Positions 21,564 to 23,663 of a DNA stretch of 23,663 nucleotides are shown here, one piece after another; position 1 is the stretch's first letter, and each line of letters opens with the position of its first letter. The notes under the pieces are model-generated. The model did no database searches. It had not been told where the DNA came from and worked only from the letters and a program-made list of their open reading frames with translations. This stretch comes from Devosiaceae bacterium. GTDB lineage: Bacteria; Pseudomonadota; Alphaproteobacteria; Rhizobiales; Devosiaceae. The stretch lies in NCBI GenBank assembly GCA_021648585.1, contig JAKISM010000019.1:1-23663 (forward strand). The letters run 5' to 3'. Both the position numbers and the translations under genes were made by a program.

Positions 21564-22912
21564 AATTGCTCCAAAACCTCAAAACTTGCGCCAAGATCAG
21601 TAAAATCAGCAATAAAACTTGGATAAGAAGTATCTATAACACTAGCATCATCTATTTCTATAGGGTTTTTTGTTACCATTCCTAGCACTAAAAATGTCAT
21701 GGCAATACGGTGATCAAGGTGAGCTTTTATTTTAGCACCGCCCTCAATTTCGCTAGCGCCATTTATGATTAAATAATCCTTCCCCTCAACTAAATCAACG
21801 CCATTTGCCTTAAGCCCTTTGGCCATTAAAGCTAATCTATCGGTTTCTTTTACTCGCATTTCACCAATGCCAAACATTTTTGTTGTGCCATCTGCAAAAG
21901 CTGCTGCTACCGCCAATATTGGATATTCATCTATCATTGATGGCGCACGCTTTGCTGGTACTTCTACACCTTTAAGTTTTGCATATCGCACTCTAACGTC
22001 TGCAATTTCTTCGCCACCAGAAATATGCGAATTTAATATTTGAATATTAGCACCCATTTCTATGAGTGTTTTTATCAAGCCAGCACGAGTTGGGTTCATT
22101 AGAGTGTTTTTTATTAAAACATCAGAATTTGGAATAATAGTAGCTGCAACGATCGCAAAGGCAGCTGAGCTTGGATCTCCGGGAACAGTTATATCTTGTG
22201 CAATAAGTTTAGGATTTGCTTCCATTTCAATTATTATTGCGCCGTTTTCACCATTTTCCATGCTTAGCTTTGCGCCAAAGCCTTGCAGCATTTTTTCTGT
22301 ATGATCTCGGGTTTTAATTTTTTCTATTACTATGGTTTTATGTTTTGAGTTCAAGCCAGCCAATAAAACTGCTGATTTAACTTGTGCTGATGCCATTGGA
22401 ACTTGGTAATTTATTGGCTCAAGCTGTTTTGCGCCACGAATAGTAATAGGCAATTTTCCTCCATTATCCTCTAAAACCTCAACACCAATAGATTTAAGCG
22501 GATCAAGCACTCGCCCCATTGGTCTTGAACTAAGAGAAGCATCGCCACTAAATTTGGTACTAAAATCATAAGCGCTGACCAGCCCCATGCACAATCTTAC
22601 GCCAGTGCCAGCGTTGCCAAAATCTATTGTTTTTTGGCTTTTGCTAAGACCTTTTTCTCCAACTCCCTCTATGTGGTAGATATTATTAGTTTTGGTAATT
22701 CTTGCACCAAGTTGTCGCATAGCATTTGCAGTTGCAAGTACATCTTCACCTTCAAGCAATCCTTTAACCTTAGTAGTGCCAGAGGCAATAGCGCCAAACA
22801 TAAGCGCCCGATGGGAAATAGATTTATCTCCCGGTAAAATAATTTCTCCTAATAGCGCAGATTTATTTGCTATAGCAATTACTGGTTGTAATTTTGAGTT
22901 TGAAATATTCAT
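21560..22912 (-). CDS. aroA: 3-phosphoshikimate 1-carboxyvinyltransferase (EPSP synthase), class II type
   Basis: It joins phosphoenolpyruvate to shikimate-3-phosphate in the shikimate pathway. About 450 residues. Motifs: LPGDKSISHRALMFG (26-40), DFGNAGTGVRLCMG (97-110), SAQVKSAV, RDHTEKML, NPTRAG, DEYPILAVAAAFADG and DHRIAM. The four signature words GDKS, SAQ-x-K, RDHTE and NPTR mark the class II (CP4-like) subgroup. At position 102 it has Gly (NAGTG) where CP4 has Ala. I start it at the ATG at 22912, with GGAA about ten bases upstream; a TTG at 22927 would add five residues. It heads the aroA-cmk-rpsA transcript and diverges from the TIGR02300 gene. Confidence 0.96.
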   Translation of the reverse strand: MNISNSKLQPVIAIANKSALLGEIILPGDKSISHRALMFGAIASGTTKVKGLLEGEDVLATANAMRQLGARITKTNNIYHIEGVGEKGLSKSQKTIDFGNAGTGVRLCMGLVSAYDFSTKFSGDASLSSRPMGRVLDPLKSIGVEVLEDNGGKLPITIRGAKQLEPINYQVPMASAQVKSAVLLAGLNSKHKTIVIEKIKTRDHTEKMLQGFGAKLSMENGENGAIIIEMEANPKLIAQDITVPGDPSSAAFAIVAATIIPNSDVLIKNTLMNPTRAGLIKTLIEMGANIQILNSHISGGEEIADVRVRYAKLKGVEVPAKRAPSMIDEYPILAVAAAFADGTTKMFGIGEMRVKETDRLALMAKGLKANGVDLVEGKDYLIINGASEIEGGAKIKAHLDHRIAMTFLVLGMVTKNPIEIDDASVIDTSYPSFIADFTDLGASFEVLEQL

Positions 22913-23029
22913 AAAAATATGTTCCAAAAATATGCTTTAAGATGGTAAAAATAAAGTATTTTATCTAGCATGAAATAAAGTGGAAATACTATAATATTTA
23001 TAAAATCAGCAAAAAAATATATTTTAGAT

Positions 23030-23057
23030 TTGACATTAAAGCCAAAATTCATTTATC
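23030..23057 (+). promoter_or_regulatory. Possible promoter for the TIGR02300 gene
   Basis: TTGACA (23030-23035) is a perfect -35 word; TTTATC (23052-23057) follows after 16 bases as a fair -10. The leader would be about 95 bases. The 246-base divergent gap to aroA is very AT-rich, so chance matches are easy; no clear promoter is seen for the aroA side. Confidence 0.4.
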
Positions 23058-23158
23058 CGAATTAACAAAGCAGTGATTTGTTTATATTTTTAGGATAAAT
23101 CCAAATTTATCAATAGGCATATGCTACTAAGAAATTAATTATTAAGATAGGGAATGAA

Positions 23159-23548
23159 ATGGGAAAAGTTGAAAGAGGAACTAAGCGCCAATGCCAAGAG
23201 TGCGATGTTAAATTTTATGATCTAAATAAAGACCCTATTATTTGCCCTAAATGTGGCGAAAAATTTACTGTTGTATCAGATGCCCCTGCACCCAAACCAG
23301 TTAAAGAAAAAGTAGCTGATAAAGTAAAAGACGAGGGTGAACTATCTAGCGATAGTGATGCACCAGAAATTATTTCACTTGATGATGCCGAAGAAGAAGA
23401 AAATGCTGGTGAAGAAATTCCCGATGTTGATGATGTGGAAGTTGATGATAGCGTCAATGCCGACCAGCAAGATACTTTTTTAGAAGAAGATGACGAAGAC
23501 GCTAAGATTGATCTTGGTGTGTCAACTGATACTGGTGATGAAAATTAA
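23159..23548 (+). CDS. TIGR02300 family (FYDLN) acidic zinc-ribbon protein
   Basis: A 129-residue protein. The N-terminus MGKVERGTKRQCQECDVKFY and the FYDLN word are the family signature, followed by IICPKCGEKF. Cys12, Cys15, Cys29 and Cys32 form a likely zinc ribbon. The rest is extremely acidic (Asp/Glu runs from about 60 to the end), with a Pro/Lys linker at about 43-58. Its function is unknown to me; the family is restricted largely to alphaproteobacteria, usually beside tRNA-Ala and aroA, exactly as here. GGGA lies five bases before the ATG. A nine-base stem AACCCTAAA / TTTGGGGTT (23578-23599) stands between it and the tRNA without a T-run. Confidence 0.93.
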   Translation: MGKVERGTKRQCQECDVKFYDLNKDPIICPKCGEKFTVVSDAPAPKPVKEKVADKVKDEGELSSDSDAPEIISLDDAEEEENAGEEIPDVDDVEVDDSVNADQQDTFLEEDDEDAKIDLGVSTDTGDEN

Positions 23549-23603
23549 TGCCGCTAAATCTAATTTAAGCGACAACTAACCCTAAACATATTTGGGGTTC
23601 TTA

Positions 23604-23663
23604 GGGGCCATAGCTCAGCTGGGAGAGCGCTTCGCTGGCAGCGAAGAGGTCGTCGGTTCGATC
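23604..23663 (+). tRNA. tRNA-Ala (anticodon GGC), cut by the window end
   Basis: Acceptor GGGGCCA (23604-23610), D-arm GCTC-AGCTGGGA-GAGC, anticodon stem CTTCG / CGAAG around loop CTGGCAG with anticodon GGC at 23637-23639, variable AGGTC, then GTCGG and TTCGATC. The last part of the T-arm, the 3' acceptor strand and CCA lie outside. It reads GCC (and GCU by wobble) codons. Confidence 0.97.

Overview
The window looks like chromosome from a low-GC alphaproteobacterium, most likely in or near the Hyphomicrobiales (Rhizobiales). The grounds are gene content and order: a TIGR01459-type HAD protein, a TIGR02300 (FYDLN) acidic protein followed by tRNA-Ala(GGC), aroA-cmk-rpsA, ribF-ileS-lspA, rluB-rsmD, and groESL behind a perfect CIRCE element. 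The class II (CP4-like) signature of AroA agrees. Placement to genus is not possible from sequence reading alone.

Layout. 1-956: 3'-truncated pentapeptide-repeat protein (minus). 957-1316: two dispersed palindromic repeats. 1317-8961 (minus): a long housekeeping run in the order ribF, ileS, lspA, a small lipoprotein, rluB, rsmD. 9182-10206 (plus): CheY and CheZ. 10227-12338 (minus): a HAD-IIA hydrolase and a membrane protein with a degenerate EAL domain. 12555-13223 (plus): an atypical receiver-Fis regulator. 13249-15505 (plus): groESL with promoter, CIRCE and a strong terminator. 15704-18684 (minus): an EEP-family hydrolase, a UMF1-like MFS transporter and an AhpD-like protein. 18831-22912 (minus): aroA-cmk-rpsA and its terminator. 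23159-23663 (plus): TIGR02300 protein and a truncated tRNA-Ala.

Most genes are core: translation (IleS, S1, RsmD, RluB, tRNA), lipoprotein processing, flavin cofactors, aromatic amino acids, pyrimidine nucleotides and protein folding. The cheY-cheZ / EAL / Fis block suggests chemotaxis and possibly flagellar control.

I do not see a clearly new defence or mobile system. The unusual signals are these. (1) GC-rich palindromic repeats lie in frame inside ileS (three copies) and other repeats inside ribF, lengthening essential proteins. (2) Two genes, rluB and cheZ, have conserved-looking C-terminal tails displaced into another frame. (3) groL is followed in frame, after its stop, by 25 codons that end in a diverged copy of its own 3' end. 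(4) rpsA has a leader with two mutually exclusive foldings. Points 2 and 3 could be real decay, recoding or sequence error; raw reads or relatives would decide.
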